The notes: a model not told the origin generated them from the letters alone. 64,000 nt of DNA from Leisingera sp. ANG-M1 (GCF_000813745.1 NZ_JWLC01000006.1:1-64000); one strand, 5' to 3'; shown: positions 43,132 through 52,106, numbered from the stretch's first letter. Made by a program: numbers and translations.

Positions 43132-43561
43132 GGCAGAGGCCCCCGTTACAGGCCGCTGTTACTGCGGCGCGGTGCGGCTGAGCTTCCGCGCGCGCCCGCA
43201 GACAGTGGCCTATTGCCATTGCAGCGACTGCCGCCGCTGGACCGGCGGACCAGTTGGCGCCTTTGCGGCTTTTGCCGAAGAGGATCTGACCGCGGAACCA
43301 GGGCTGGGCCCATCGTTCTCCAGCCGTCCCGGGGTCACCCGCTGGAACTGCCGGGACTGCGGCTCGCCGCTGGCGGCGCAGTTCGATTACCTGCCGGGGC
43401 AGACCTATGTGCCCATTGGCATTCTGGACCAGGCGGACGAACTGCCGCCGGAAATCCACTGCCACGAAGGCGCGCGGCTGCCCTGGCTGCATTTCACTGA
43501 CACTCTGGAACGCGCAGACGGTTCAGGCCGTGCGGCGCTGAATACCAGCAGCAAGAGCTGA
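43121..43561 (+). CDS. GFA-family (CENP-V/GFA) zinc-binding protein
   Basis: A 146-residue protein of the glutathione-dependent formaldehyde-activating (GFA) family. Zinc-type pairs are GRCYCGAV, CHCSDC and CRDCGSPL. TTG 43121 (about nine bases after GAGG, within nfuA) is the only sensible start; overlap is 11 bases. Many GFA proteins do not act on formaldehyde, so I claim only the metal fold. It ends two bases before tsaB. Confidence 0.83.
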   Translation: MPSKAEAPVTGRCYCGAVRLSFRARPQTVAYCHCSDCRRWTGGPVGAFAAFAEEDLTAEPGLGPSFSSRPGVTRWNCRDCGSPLAAQFDYLPGQTYVPIGILDQADELPPEIHCHEGARLPWLHFTDTLERADGSGRAALNTSSKS

Positions 43562-43563
43562 CC

Positions 43564-44187
43564 ATGCAAGACACCTCCCGCATTTCTGCAAACGGCGGCG
43601 CTCCGCTGGTTCTTGGGTTTGACACCTCGGCGGGCCATTGCGCGGCCGCGCTGCTGCGCGGAAACCGGGTGCTGGCGTCCAGGCTTGAGGAAATGACCCG
43701 CGGCCAAGCCGAACGGCTGATGCCGCTGCTGGAAGAGGTCCTGGCGGAGGGCGGCGCGGCCTGGGCGGATCTTGATGCCATCGGGGTTGGTATAGGCCCC
43801 GGAAACTTCACAGGCATCCGCATTGCGGTTTCCGCCGCGCGCGGGCTGGCGCTGGGACTGGACGTGCCTGCCGTAGGCGTCGACGGGTTCGAGGCACGGG
43901 CCGCGGAGACTGTGCTGCCGGCGGTGCCTGCACCGCGCGAACAGGTTTACGCCGCTTTGCCTGGGGAGGCACCGCGTCTGATGCCGCGCCAGGAGGCGGA
44001 AGACGCCGCCCGCGGTGCCGGGCTGGCGTTTACGCCCGAGGCCAGCCCCGCAGGGATCGCCGAAGCCATTGCGCTCATTGCCGCCGCCCGGTTTGAAACC
44101 GTGAGCGAGCCACCGGCTCCGTTATACTTGCGCGCAGCAGATGCGGCGCCCTCCAGCGATGTGCCGCCCGCGCTGATCGATGACTAA
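43564..44187 (+). CDS. tsaB: tRNA t6A biosynthesis protein TsaB
   Basis: A 207-residue ASKHA-fold partner of TsaD in threonylcarbamoyladenosine formation at tRNA position 37. It shows VLGFDTSAGHCAAALL (first phosphate loop), the LMPLLEEVLAEGG helix and GVGIGPGNFTGIRIAVSAARGLALGL. It overlaps the rimI gene by 8 bases. The upstream nfuA and downstream rimI order is typical of Rhodobacteraceae. Confidence 0.92.
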   Translation: MQDTSRISANGGAPLVLGFDTSAGHCAAALLRGNRVLASRLEEMTRGQAERLMPLLEEVLAEGGAAWADLDAIGVGIGPGNFTGIRIAVSAARGLALGLDVPAVGVDGFEARAAETVLPAVPAPREQVYAALPGEAPRLMPRQEAEDAARGAGLAFTPEASPAGIAEAIALIAAARFETVSEPPAPLYLRAADAAPSSDVPPALIDD

Positions 44188-44605
44188 TCCGCTTACCCCG
44201 GAACAGATGGCCGCTGCCCATGCCGCGGCTTTCACGCAGTCCCGCCCGTGGAGCGCGGATGAGTTCGCCTCCCTGCTGGAAAGCCCTCTGGCATTTGCTG
44301 CCGGAGACGCCCGCTGCTTTGCCTTGGTCCGGGTGATTGCGGATGAGGCGGAGCTGCTGACCATGGCCACCGATCCGGACCACCAGCAGCAGGGCCTGGC
44401 TCGCACCTGCATGGCTGCATGGGAATCGATTGCGCGGGAGCGCGGTGCCGCGGAAGCATTTCTGGAAGTGGCTGCAGACAACGCCCCGGCACAAGCACTC
44501 TACCGCACCTGCGGATTCGCGGAATGCGGGCGCCGGGCGGGATACTACCGCCGGGAAGGGGCAGAACCCGCCGATGCCGTGCTGATGAGAAAGGCATTAC
44601 CCTAG
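44180..44605 (+). CDS. rimI: RimI-like ribosomal-protein alanine N-acetyltransferase
   Basis: A 141-residue GNAT protein: LLTMATDPDHQQQGLARTCM holds the acetyl-CoA loop and AEAFLEVAADNAPAQALYRTCGFAECGRRAGYYR is the C-terminal motif of RimI. It probably acetylates ribosomal protein S18 or other N-termini. It is coupled to tsaB by overlap, a classic association. Confidence 0.9.
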   Translation: MTNPLTPEQMAAAHAAAFTQSRPWSADEFASLLESPLAFAAGDARCFALVRVIADEAELLTMATDPDHQQQGLARTCMAAWESIARERGAAEAFLEVAADNAPAQALYRTCGFAECGRRAGYYRREGAEPADAVLMRKALP

Positions 44606-44625
44606 GCCAGTTGCGCGCATTTCGC

Positions 44626-44676
44626 ACCAATTGGTCAAAAAAGCGGTTGACCCTCTCCCCGCCCTGCAGGCTAAAT
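44626..44676 (+). promoter_or_regulatory. Palindromes and promoter upstream of the BMP operon
   Basis: ACCAATTGGT (44626-44635) is a perfect palindrome, and GGTCAA (44633-44638) with TTGACC (44647-44652) forms a second inverted repeat. TTGACC may serve as -35 with CTAAAT (44671-44676) as -10 at 18-base spacing. The BMP gene starts 85 bases beyond. Binding protein unknown. Confidence 0.45.
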
Positions 44677-44760
44677 TGCCGCACCCTCTATGGCCTGAAC
44701 GGGGCCGGGCAGCGGAAAATCCCGCTGCATTCAACAAAAATGACAGTGGGAGTTAACCTG

Positions 44761-45759
44761 ATGACCCTGATGAAATCGCTGATGGGCGCAGCCGCGTCGC
44801 TGGCCCTGACAGCAGGTGCTGCACTGGCCGAGCCCGCGCTGATCTTCGACCTGGGCGGCAAGTTCGACAAGAGCTTCAACGAGGCCGCGCACAACGGCGC
44901 CCAGCGCTGGGTCGAAGAGACCGGCGGCAGCTACCGCGAGATTGAACTGCAATCCGAAGCCCAGCGCGAACAGGCGCTGCGCCGCTTTGCCGAGGCCGGC
45001 TCCAACCCGATTGTCACCATGGGCTTTGCCATGGCCGACCCGCTCGGCCAGGTCGCAGCGGACTATCCGGACACCAAATTCGTCGCTGTTGACGTCACCT
45101 GGCTGGATGCCCCGAACGTGCGCCAGATCGGCTTTGCCGAGCATGAAGGCTCTTATCTGGTCGGCATGATGGCAGCGATGGCCTCCAAGTCGGACACCGT
45201 CGGCTTTATCGGCGGCATGGACATCCCGCTGATCCGTCATTTTGCCTGCGGCTACGCCCAGGGCGCTAAGGCAGTGAACCCGGACATCACCGTGGTCGCC
45301 AACATGACCGGCACCACCCCTGCCGCCTGGAACGATCCGGTGAAAGGCTCCGAGCTGACCAAATCGCAGATCAGCCAGGGCGCGGATGTGATCTATGCGG
45401 CCGCTGGCGGCACTGGCGTCGGCGTGCTGCAGACCGCAGCTGACGAAGGCATCCTGTCGATCGGCGTGGACAGCAACCAGAACCACCTGCACCCGGGCAA
45501 GGTGCTGACCTCGATGCTGAAACGTGTCGACGTGGCCGTCTACGAAGCCATGAAAGCGGGTGAGAACCTGGAAACCGGCGTGTTCTCCATGGGTCTGGCC
45601 GAGGAAGGCGTCGGCTATGCGCTGGATGACAACAACGCCCCGCTGGTTTCGGACGAGATGAAAGCGGCAGTCGATGCAGCCCGCGAAAAAATCATCGCAG
45701 GCGAAGTGAGCGTGGCCAGCTATTATGAAAACGACAGCTGCCCGGCGCTGAGCTTCTAA
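44761..45759 (+). CDS. BMP-family nucleoside ABC transporter substrate-binding protein
   Basis: Periplasmic receptor, 332 residues. A Sec signal peptide (cleavage near ALAEPA) without a lipobox is followed by the BMP-type opening ALIFDLGGKFDKSFNEAAHNGAQRW, GSNPIVTMGFAMADPLG and FIGGMDIPLIRHFACGY. BMP/Med-like proteins bind purine nucleosides or related compounds. The ATG follows GGGAG. It heads a five-gene operon with an NTF2-like protein, ATPase and two permeases. Confidence 0.92.
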   Translation: MTLMKSLMGAAASLALTAGAALAEPALIFDLGGKFDKSFNEAAHNGAQRWVEETGGSYREIELQSEAQREQALRRFAEAGSNPIVTMGFAMADPLGQVAADYPDTKFVAVDVTWLDAPNVRQIGFAEHEGSYLVGMMAAMASKSDTVGFIGGMDIPLIRHFACGYAQGAKAVNPDITVVANMTGTTPAAWNDPVKGSELTKSQISQGADVIYAAAGGTGVGVLQTAADEGILSIGVDSNQNHLHPGKVLTSMLKRVDVAVYEAMKAGENLETGVFSMGLAEEGVGYALDDNNAPLVSDEMKAAVDAAREKIIAGEVSVASYYENDSCPALSF

Positions 45760-45777
45760 GAGAGAAAGCCCCAGGCC

Positions 45778-46131
45778 ATGACGGATTCCCTGAATATTCT
45801 GTTTGCGGCCTGGGGCGACCCAACGCCCGAAACACGTGCCGCCAAGACGGACGCGGCTATCGGGCCTCATTTCTACTACTCCGATCCCAACACCCCCGCC
45901 CCCATCGAAACCCGTGACGCCTATCTGGACTACATCGCGCAATTTGCCGCGATGATGCCGGGTGCCTCGGCACAGGTGGTTGCGTCTTCGGAACACCATG
46001 GCCACGTGCGCGCCACGGTGGATTTCCTGAAGGACGGCGCGCTGATGGTGCGCGGCCAGTATTTTGCCGACCTCGAAGACGGCAAGGTGGTGCGGCTGAT
46101 CGGATTTCCAGGCATGGGAGAGCCCGATTGA
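45778..46131 (+). CDS. NTF2-like (SnoaL-type) small protein
   Basis: A 117-residue NTF2-like fold: ETRDAYLDYIAQFAAMMPGASAQVV and HGHVRATVDFLKDGALMVRGQYFADLEDGKVVRLIGFPGM are the cone strands. No catalytic set is obvious. It is inserted between the nucleoside-binding protein and ATPase genes, with its stop overlapping the ATPase start by 4 bases. A role as an enzyme on the imported compound or as a transport accessory is inferred. Confidence 0.8.
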   Translation: MTDSLNILFAAWGDPTPETRAAKTDAAIGPHFYYSDPNTPAPIETRDAYLDYIAQFAAMMPGASAQVVASSEHHGHVRATVDFLKDGALMVRGQYFADLEDGKVVRLIGFPGMGEPD

Positions 46132-47657
46132 CCGCCCCCGCCATCGAACTCAAAGGCATTTCCAAGGCCTTTGGCCCGGTCCAGGCAAACAAGGACATTT
46201 CCATCAGCGTCGCCCCAGGCACCATTCACGGGATCATCGGTGAAAACGGTGCCGGGAAGTCGACGCTGATGTCGATCCTCTATGGTTTCTACAAGGCTGA
46301 CAAAGGCGAAGTCTGGATCAAGGGCAAGCACACCGCGATCCCCGACAGCCAGGCCGCGATTGCCGCCGGCATCGGCATGGTGTTTCAGCATTTCAAGCTG
46401 GTGGAGAACTTCACCGTGCTGGAAAACATCGTCCTGGGCGCCGAGGATAGCGGCATGCTGATGCCCTCGCTGCGCCGCGCCCGCAAGGAGCTGAAGGCGC
46501 TGGAGGAGGAATACGAGCTGTTCGTGGACCCCGACGCCCGCATCGACGAGATCGGCGTTGGCATGCAGCAGCGGGTGGAGATCCTCAAGGCGCTTTACCG
46601 CAAGGCCGAGATCCTGATCCTCGACGAGCCGACCGGCGTGCTGACTCCTGCCGAGGCAGACCAGCTGTTCCGCATACTCGACCGGCTGCGCGCTGAGGGC
46701 AAAACCATCATCCTGATCACCCACAAGCTGCGGGAAATCATGGAGTACACCGACACGGTCTCGGTGATGCGGCGCGGACAGATGACCGCCACCGTAAAGA
46801 CTGCCGAGACCAGCCCCGAGCATCTGGCCGAGCTGATGGTCGGCCGCAAGGTGCTGCTGCGCGTCGACAAGGTGCCGGCCCAGCCCGGCGCTCCAATCCT
46901 GGAGGTCGAGAATCTGCGGGTTGTCGACGAGGCCGGGGTTGAGCGGGTCAAAGGCATCGACTTGACCGTGCGCGCAGGCGAGATTGTCGGCATCGCCGGT
47001 GTGGCCGGCAACGGCCAGTCGGAACTGCTGGAAGTGCTCGGCGGCATGCGTGCGGGCACCGGCAGCATCAAGCTGCATGGCGCCCCCCTGCCCCTGCGCG
47101 GCCACGGCGCCGATGCCCGCGCCCGCCGCGATGCCCATATCGGCCATGTGCCGGAAGACCGCCAGCGCGAAGGCCTGATCATGGATTTCCATGCCTGGGA
47201 GAACGTGGCCTTTGGCTACCACCGCGATCCGGCCTATCAAAGCGGGCTTTTGATGAACAACACTGCCCTGCGCGCCGATACCGAAGCCAAGATGGAGAAG
47301 TTCGACGTGCGCCCGCCCGATCCCTGGCTGGCTGCCAAGAGTTTCTCCGGCGGCAACCAGCAGAAAATCGTGGTTGCCCGCGAGATCGAGCGCAACCCGG
47401 ACCTGCTGCTGGTCGGCCAGCCGACCCGCGGCGTCGACATCGGCGCCATCGAATTCATTCACAAGCAGATCGTCGCCTTGCGCGACCAGGGCAAGGCGAT
47501 CCTGCTGGTCTCGGTCGAACTGGAGGAAATCCTGTCGCTCTCCGACCGGGTCGCAGTGATGTTCGACGGCATGATCATGGGCGAGCGCCCGGCGGATCAA
47601 ACCGATGAGAAAGAACTCGGCCTCTTGATGGCCGGTGTCGCGGGGGAGGCCGCGTAA
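46128..47657 (+). CDS. Nucleoside ABC transporter ATP-binding protein (two domains)
   Basis: A 509-residue tandem ATPase. The first domain has GENGAGKSTLMSILYG and a degenerate signature (IGVGMQQRVEILKAL) with LILDEPTGVL; the second has GVAGNGQSELLEVLGG and SFSGGNQQKIVVARE with LLLVGQPTRGVD. This matches the BMP/sugar-type (YufO/RbsA-like) class. TTG 46128 is the start (GGGAGAG upstream). The stop ends directly before the next ATG. Confidence 0.93.
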   Translation: MTAPAIELKGISKAFGPVQANKDISISVAPGTIHGIIGENGAGKSTLMSILYGFYKADKGEVWIKGKHTAIPDSQAAIAAGIGMVFQHFKLVENFTVLENIVLGAEDSGMLMPSLRRARKELKALEEEYELFVDPDARIDEIGVGMQQRVEILKALYRKAEILILDEPTGVLTPAEADQLFRILDRLRAEGKTIILITHKLREIMEYTDTVSVMRRGQMTATVKTAETSPEHLAELMVGRKVLLRVDKVPAQPGAPILEVENLRVVDEAGVERVKGIDLTVRAGEIVGIAGVAGNGQSELLEVLGGMRAGTGSIKLHGAPLPLRGHGADARARRDAHIGHVPEDRQREGLIMDFHAWENVAFGYHRDPAYQSGLLMNNTALRADTEAKMEKFDVRPPDPWLAAKSFSGGNQQKIVVAREIERNPDLLLVGQPTRGVDIGAIEFIHKQIVALRDQGKAILLVSVELEEILSLSDRVAVMFDGMIMGERPADQTDEKELGLLMAGVAGEAA

Positions 47658-48935
47658 ATGGACAAACCAAAGTTTGTTTTGTACTTCGCAATCACCATAG
47701 TTTCAGGATTGGTAGCGAGAATAGGCGTACAGCAACTAATTGCCTCCCTGCCTGACAATCATTGGGCTGAACCATGGGCCCAACTCTTCCTAATCGCGTT
47801 TCTTGGCGCAGTGTTGTTGTGCATTACAAGCTTGGTGGTGTTTGCCTTCTTCCCAGCATTGCGCGATATAGTTCTTGTACCGCTAATCAGCTTATATCTT
47901 GCTACCGCAATCTCGGCCCTGGTGATCCTGGCAATCGGCGAAGACCCGGTTGCCGCGGTCAAGCTGATGATCGATGGCGCCCTGGGCTCCACCTATGGCT
48001 GGGGCTACACGCTCTACTACGCCACCAACTTCATGTTCACCGGCCTCGCGGTGGCGGTGGCCGCCCATGCGGGCCTCTTCAACATCGGCGGCGAGGGCCA
48101 AGCGATGCTGGGAGGTTTGGGCGTTGCCGTAATCTGCCTGTTCATCCCCTGGCCGCACTGGTCGCTGGCGCTGATCTTTGCAATCCTGGCCGCAGGCTTG
48201 TTCGGTGCCGCATGGGCAGCCATCCCTGCCTATCTGCAAGCCAAGCGCGGCAGCCATATTGTGATCACCACTATTATGTTCAACTTCATCGCTGCCGCGG
48301 TGCTGAACTACGTTCTGGTGAACCAATTGCGGCCCAAGGGTTCGCAGGACCCGGCGTCGGCCCGCTTTGCCGAGACAGTGCATCTGCCTTCCTTGCACGA
48401 AATGCTGGCCCCTCTGGGGATCGAGTTCTCCAAATCAGGCCCTGCTAATGTCAGCCTTCTGGTCGCGCTTGCTGCCTGTGTTTTGGTCTGGCTGCTGATC
48501 TGGCGAACGCCGCTGGGATATGAAATCCGCAGCCTGGGCAAATCCGAACCGGCCGCGCGCTATGCCGGCATTTCCTCGGTACGGATCATCATGGTGGCCA
48601 TGCTGATTTCCGGCGCCCTGGCCGGATGCATGGCGATCAACAACGTAATGGGCGAGGCCGAGCGGCTGGTTCTGAACGCCACCGAAGGCGCGGGCTTCAT
48701 TGGCATCGCCGTGGCGCTGATGGGCCGCAACCACCCCTTTGGCGTCTTCCTGGCCGCAATCCTTTTCGGCTTTCTCTATCAGGGCGGGGCGGAACTGGCT
48801 CTTTGGACCTCGATCCCGCGCGAGCTGATCGTGGTGATCCAGGCGCTGGTGATTCTGTTCACGGGCGCGCTGGACAACATGGTGCGTATGCCGCTTGAGA
48901 AGATCTTCCTGGCGCTGCGGAAGGGGCAGAACTGA
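47658..48935 (+). CDS. Nucleoside ABC transporter permease 1, with an atypical 5' end
   Basis: A 425-residue permease of the YufP/NupP type. From about residue 70 (IVLVPLISLYLATAISALVILAIGEDP) it is ordinary, with FNIGGEGQAMLGGLG and IVITTIMFNFIA motifs. The first 65-70 residues carry two extra membrane segments and look foreign: bases 47701-47880 are about 49% GC, while 47941-48060 are 64%, and rare codons CTA, ATA, TTA and AGA cluster. Usual relatives are about 360 residues. It is coupled to the second permease by a one-base overlap. Recombination or a local horizontal patch is likely. Confidence 0.9.
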   Translation: MDKPKFVLYFAITIVSGLVARIGVQQLIASLPDNHWAEPWAQLFLIAFLGAVLLCITSLVVFAFFPALRDIVLVPLISLYLATAISALVILAIGEDPVAAVKLMIDGALGSTYGWGYTLYYATNFMFTGLAVAVAAHAGLFNIGGEGQAMLGGLGVAVICLFIPWPHWSLALIFAILAAGLFGAAWAAIPAYLQAKRGSHIVITTIMFNFIAAAVLNYVLVNQLRPKGSQDPASARFAETVHLPSLHEMLAPLGIEFSKSGPANVSLLVALAACVLVWLLIWRTPLGYEIRSLGKSEPAARYAGISSVRIIMVAMLISGALAGCMAINNVMGEAERLVLNATEGAGFIGIAVALMGRNHPFGVFLAAILFGFLYQGGAELALWTSIPRELIVVIQALVILFTGALDNMVRMPLEKIFLALRKGQN

Positions 48936-49942
48936 TGGACTTCCTGACCCTCATCCAAATTCTGGACTCCACCGTCCGCCTCGCAACGCCGCTGCTTCTG
49001 GCCTGCCTGGCCGGCTTGTTTTCCGAACGCGCGGGCATCTTTGACATCGGCCTGGAAGGCAAGATGCTGATCGCCGCCTTCTTCTCCGCCGCTGTTGCCG
49101 CCGTTACCGGCAATGTCTGGCTCGGCCTTTTGGCCGGCATCGCCTCTTCATTGGTGCTGGCTGCGCTGCACGGTGTCGCCTCGATCACTTTCCGCGGCAA
49201 TCAGCTGATTTCCGGCGTCGCGATCAACTTCCTTGCCGCAGGCCTGACCGTGCTGATTGCCCAGGATTGGTTCCAGCAAGGCGGCCGCACACCGTCGCTG
49301 ATCAGCGGCGGCCGCTTCGAAGGCTGGGAGTGGCCCTTTGCTATCGGCCCGCAGGACGCCGCCGCCGCCGGCACGCCAGTCTCTCAACTGATGGCTGCGG
49401 CGAATCCGTTCACTCAGGTTTATTCCGAACTGCTGTCCGGTCATTCGGTGCTGGTCTACTTTGCCTTCCTGGCCGTGCCTGCCACTTGGTGGATTCTGTT
49501 CCGCACCCGCTTTGGCCTGCGCCTGCGCGCCGTCGGTGAAAATCCAGCCGCAGTTGACACCGCCGGCGTCTCGGTTGTTGGCTTGCGCTATGCAGCTGTG
49601 ATGATCTGCGGCCTCTTGTGCGGCATTGCCGGCGCCTATCTGGCCACAGCGCTGCAAGCCGGCTTCGTCAAGGACATGACCGCAGGCCGCGGCTTCATTG
49701 CCCTCGCTGCGCTGATCTTTGCCAAGTGGCGTCCCTGGCATGCGATGGGCGCCTGCCTGCTGTTCGGTCTGCTGCAAGCCATCGCCCTGCGCTTCCAGAA
49801 TATTGAACTCGGCGGTGTTACCATCCCGGTCCAGGCCATGGACGCGCTGCCCTATGTGCTGACGGTGGTGATCCTCGCAGGCTTTGTTGGCAAGGCGATC
49901 CCGCCCCGCGCCGGCGGCGAGCCCTACGTCAAGGAACGCTGA
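48935..49942 (+). CDS. Nucleoside ABC transporter permease 2
   Basis: A 335-residue partner permease (YufQ/NupQ type) with about nine membrane segments. The N-terminus STVRLATPLLLACLAGLFSERAGIFDIGLEGKMLI and FRGNQLISGVAINFLAAGLTVLI are typical, and FVKDMTAGRGFIALAALIFAKW is near the C-terminus. Normal length. It ends the operon; a family B repeat follows. Confidence 0.92.
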   Translation: MDFLTLIQILDSTVRLATPLLLACLAGLFSERAGIFDIGLEGKMLIAAFFSAAVAAVTGNVWLGLLAGIASSLVLAALHGVASITFRGNQLISGVAINFLAAGLTVLIAQDWFQQGGRTPSLISGGRFEGWEWPFAIGPQDAAAAGTPVSQLMAAANPFTQVYSELLSGHSVLVYFAFLAVPATWWILFRTRFGLRLRAVGENPAAVDTAGVSVVGLRYAAVMICGLLCGIAGAYLATALQAGFVKDMTAGRGFIALAALIFAKWRPWHAMGACLLFGLLQAIALRFQNIELGGVTIPVQAMDALPYVLTVVILAGFVGKAIPPRAGGEPYVKER

Positions 49943-50010
49943 CACGCGCTCAACTCTCAAAAACGCCCGGTCAAGTGCCGGGCGTTCTCATTTGCACCGC
50001 TTCCATCTAT

Positions 50011-50226
50011 TCCGGGTCAAGGGCCGCGGCAGCGGCGGCGCGAACGCGCCGTTCACCCTTGACGCGGAAAAGGCGGCCGCACACTCGAACGGGCCTCTTG
50101 AGGGACAGCCCTGCCCCTCAAGGGCTTCTCAGCGGACCCCCTTCCCGCCGCACGCAGTGCGGCGCCCGGCCCAAGGCTGCCAAGGTTAAGGGCAAGGCCC
50201 TTAACCTGCGGGCGCGGGAGCGCCCC
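50011..50226. repeat. Family B copy 2 fused to the family A hairpin module
   Basis: In 50011-50176 TCAAGGG (50017-50023) pairs with CCCTTGA (50056-50062), and CTTGAGGG pairs with CCCTCAAG near 50098-50122, as in 3980-4135. The remainder has GGCGCCCGGCCCAAGGCTGC, the perfect GTTAAGGGC/GCCCTTAAC hairpin and CTGCGGGCGCGGGAG, matching 41235-41301. The 404-base region 49943-50346 holds no gene that I can support. Confidence 0.7.
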
Positions 50227-50346
50227 TCGATTGCTACGATGCCCCCTCTGCAAACCCAGCAATAAGTCCAGTTTGCCGCATCCATCAGTCCTTATTGCTG
50301 CACAGCGGCATAGATTGTTGATTTTTGAACGAACTGCGGTTTAACA

Positions 50347-51276
50347 ATGACCATGCAGATCTACCTTCCCATAGCTGAGGTCTCGGTTAATGCTTTCCTT
50401 CTCCTGGGCCTCGGGGGAATGGTGGGCATTCTCTCGGGCATGTTCGGAGTCGGCGGCGGCTTCCTGATGACGCCGCTTTTGTTTTTCATCGGCATCCCGC
50501 CCGCGGTGGCGGTGGCCACGGAAGCGAACCAGATTGTCGCCTCCTCCTTCTCCGGTGTCCTGGCGCATTTCCGAAGGCGAACGGTCGATATCAAGATGGG
50601 GCTTGTTCTGCAGGCCGGCGGCCTCATAGGCGCGGCGCTCGGGGTAGTGGTGTTCAACTACCTCAAGGCGCTCGGCCAGGTCGACCTGCTGGTTAAGCTC
50701 TGCTATGTTGTCTTCCTCGGCGTGGTCGGCGGGCTGATGTTCATCGAAAGCCTGAATGCGATCCGCAAATCCAAGAAAGCAGGCGGTGCCGCCCCTGCCC
50801 CGCGCCGCCAGCGCGGCTGGGTGCATGCGCTGCCGTTCAAGATGCGGTTCCGCACGTCCGGCCTTTACATCTCGGTGATCCCGCCGGTCCTGGTCGGGGT
50901 TTGCGTCGGTATCCTGGCTGCGATCATGGGCGTTGGCGGCGGCTTCATCATGGTGCCCGCGATGATCTACATTCTCGGCATGCCCACCAAAGTGGTTGTC
51001 GGCACCTCTCTGTTCCAGATCATCACGGTCACCGGTTTCACCACCATGCTGCATGCCACCACCAACTACACGGTGGACATCGTGCTGGCGGTTCTGCTGC
51101 TGATCGGCGGCGTCATTGGCGCCCAGATCGGCACCCGCATCGGCGTCTACCTGAAGGCCGAACAGCTGCGCATCCTGCTGGCGCTGATGGTCATCGCGGT
51201 CTGCGTCAAGCTGGGTCTCGACCTGCTACTGCAGCCTTCCGAGCTATTCTCGCTCGGCGACAGCGGAGGCCACTAA
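50347..51276 (+). CDS. TSUP-family (TauE/SafE) membrane transporter
   Basis: A 309-residue permease with eight or so membrane segments and the two repeated TSUP signatures: GILSGMFGVGGGFLMTPLLFFIG and GILAAIMGVGGGFIMVPAMIYILG. TSUP carriers export sulfite, sulfoacetate or similar anions. ATG 50347 or 50353 may be used; the ribosome site is weak. The next gene starts 3 bases after its stop, and the pair is a recurrent alphaproteobacterial unit. Confidence 0.9.
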   Translation: MTMQIYLPIAEVSVNAFLLLGLGGMVGILSGMFGVGGGFLMTPLLFFIGIPPAVAVATEANQIVASSFSGVLAHFRRRTVDIKMGLVLQAGGLIGAALGVVVFNYLKALGQVDLLVKLCYVVFLGVVGGLMFIESLNAIRKSKKAGGAAPAPRRQRGWVHALPFKMRFRTSGLYISVIPPVLVGVCVGILAAIMGVGGGFIMVPAMIYILGMPTKVVVGTSLFQIITVTGFTTMLHATTNYTVDIVLAVLLLIGGVIGAQIGTRIGVYLKAEQLRILLALMVIAVCVKLGLDLLLQPSELFSLGDSGGH

Positions 51277-51279
51277 CCC

Positions 51280-52065
51280 ATGCGCAAGCTGCTCTTGTCT
51301 GCCCTGACTGCCGCCAGCCTGGTCCTGCTGCCGCACTCCGCCGCTATGGCCGCCAAGGAGGAAGTGGTCCTCGGCCTCAGCCAGGACCGGGTGGCGATCA
51401 CCGCGACCTTTGACGGCTCGGAAATTCTGGTGTTCGGGGCTGTGAAGCGGGAAAGCCCGATTCCGACCGATCATCCGCTGGAGGTTGTTGTTACCGTCTC
51501 CGGCCCGGCGCCGGCCGTCATGGTCCGCCGCAAGGAGAAGAAACTGGGCATCTGGGTCAATGTCGACAGCGTTCTGGTCGACTCGGCTCCAGCATTCTAC
51601 GCGGTGGCTACCAGCGCCCCGTTTGACACCGTGCTGACCGATACCGAGGACCTGCGCTACCGGATCTCGATCGAGCGTGCGATCCGCTCCGTCGGCGCTG
51701 CCATGCATATCCGCGGCGCCCAGGATTTTGCCGATGCAGTGGTGCGTATCCGCGAAAAGAATGACCTCTATTCGCTGCGGGAAAACACCGTGGCGGTGGA
51801 TGAACAGACCCTGTTCCGCACCGCCATCAAAATGCCCGCTGATCTCACCGAAGGGGATTACAAAACCCGCATCTTCCTGACCCGCGGCGGTGAGGTCGTC
51901 TCCAGCTACGAGACCACCATTGACGTGCGCAAGGTCGGGCTGGAGCGGTTTCTGTATTCGCTGTCCCGCGAGCAGCCCTTCCTCTATGGGCTGATGTCCC
52001 TGGCGATCGCAATTGCCGCCGGATGGGGCGCCTCGGCAGCCTTCAGCCTGCTGCGCAACCGCTAA
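51280..52065 (+). CDS. TIGR02186-type envelope protein
   Basis: A 261-residue protein with a signal peptide (MRKLLLSALTAASLVLLPHSAAMAA), an Ig-like or beta-rich outer domain (EVVLGLSQDRVAITATFDGSEILVFG) and one C-terminal membrane helix (YGLMSLAIAIAAGWGASAAFSLL). It belongs to a conserved family paired with TSUP permeases. Its role may be a partner or stabiliser of the carrier; no biochemistry is known to me. Confidence 0.82.
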   Translation: MRKLLLSALTAASLVLLPHSAAMAAKEEVVLGLSQDRVAITATFDGSEILVFGAVKRESPIPTDHPLEVVVTVSGPAPAVMVRRKEKKLGIWVNVDSVLVDSAPAFYAVATSAPFDTVLTDTEDLRYRISIERAIRSVGAAMHIRGAQDFADAVVRIREKNDLYSLRENTVAVDEQTLFRTAIKMPADLTEGDYKTRIFLTRGGEVVSSYETTIDVRKVGLERFLYSLSREQPFLYGLMSLAIAIAAGWGASAAFSLLRNR

Positions 52066-52106
52066 GGAGGGGCGCTGCCCCTCTTGGCCTTACGGCCAAT
52101 TCACCC

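Noticed and set aside
44633-44652. GGTCAA/TTGACC dyad as a sigma-54 site
   Set aside because: It lacks the GG and GC pair at -24/-12 spacing; a sigma-70 -35 or operator explains it better.
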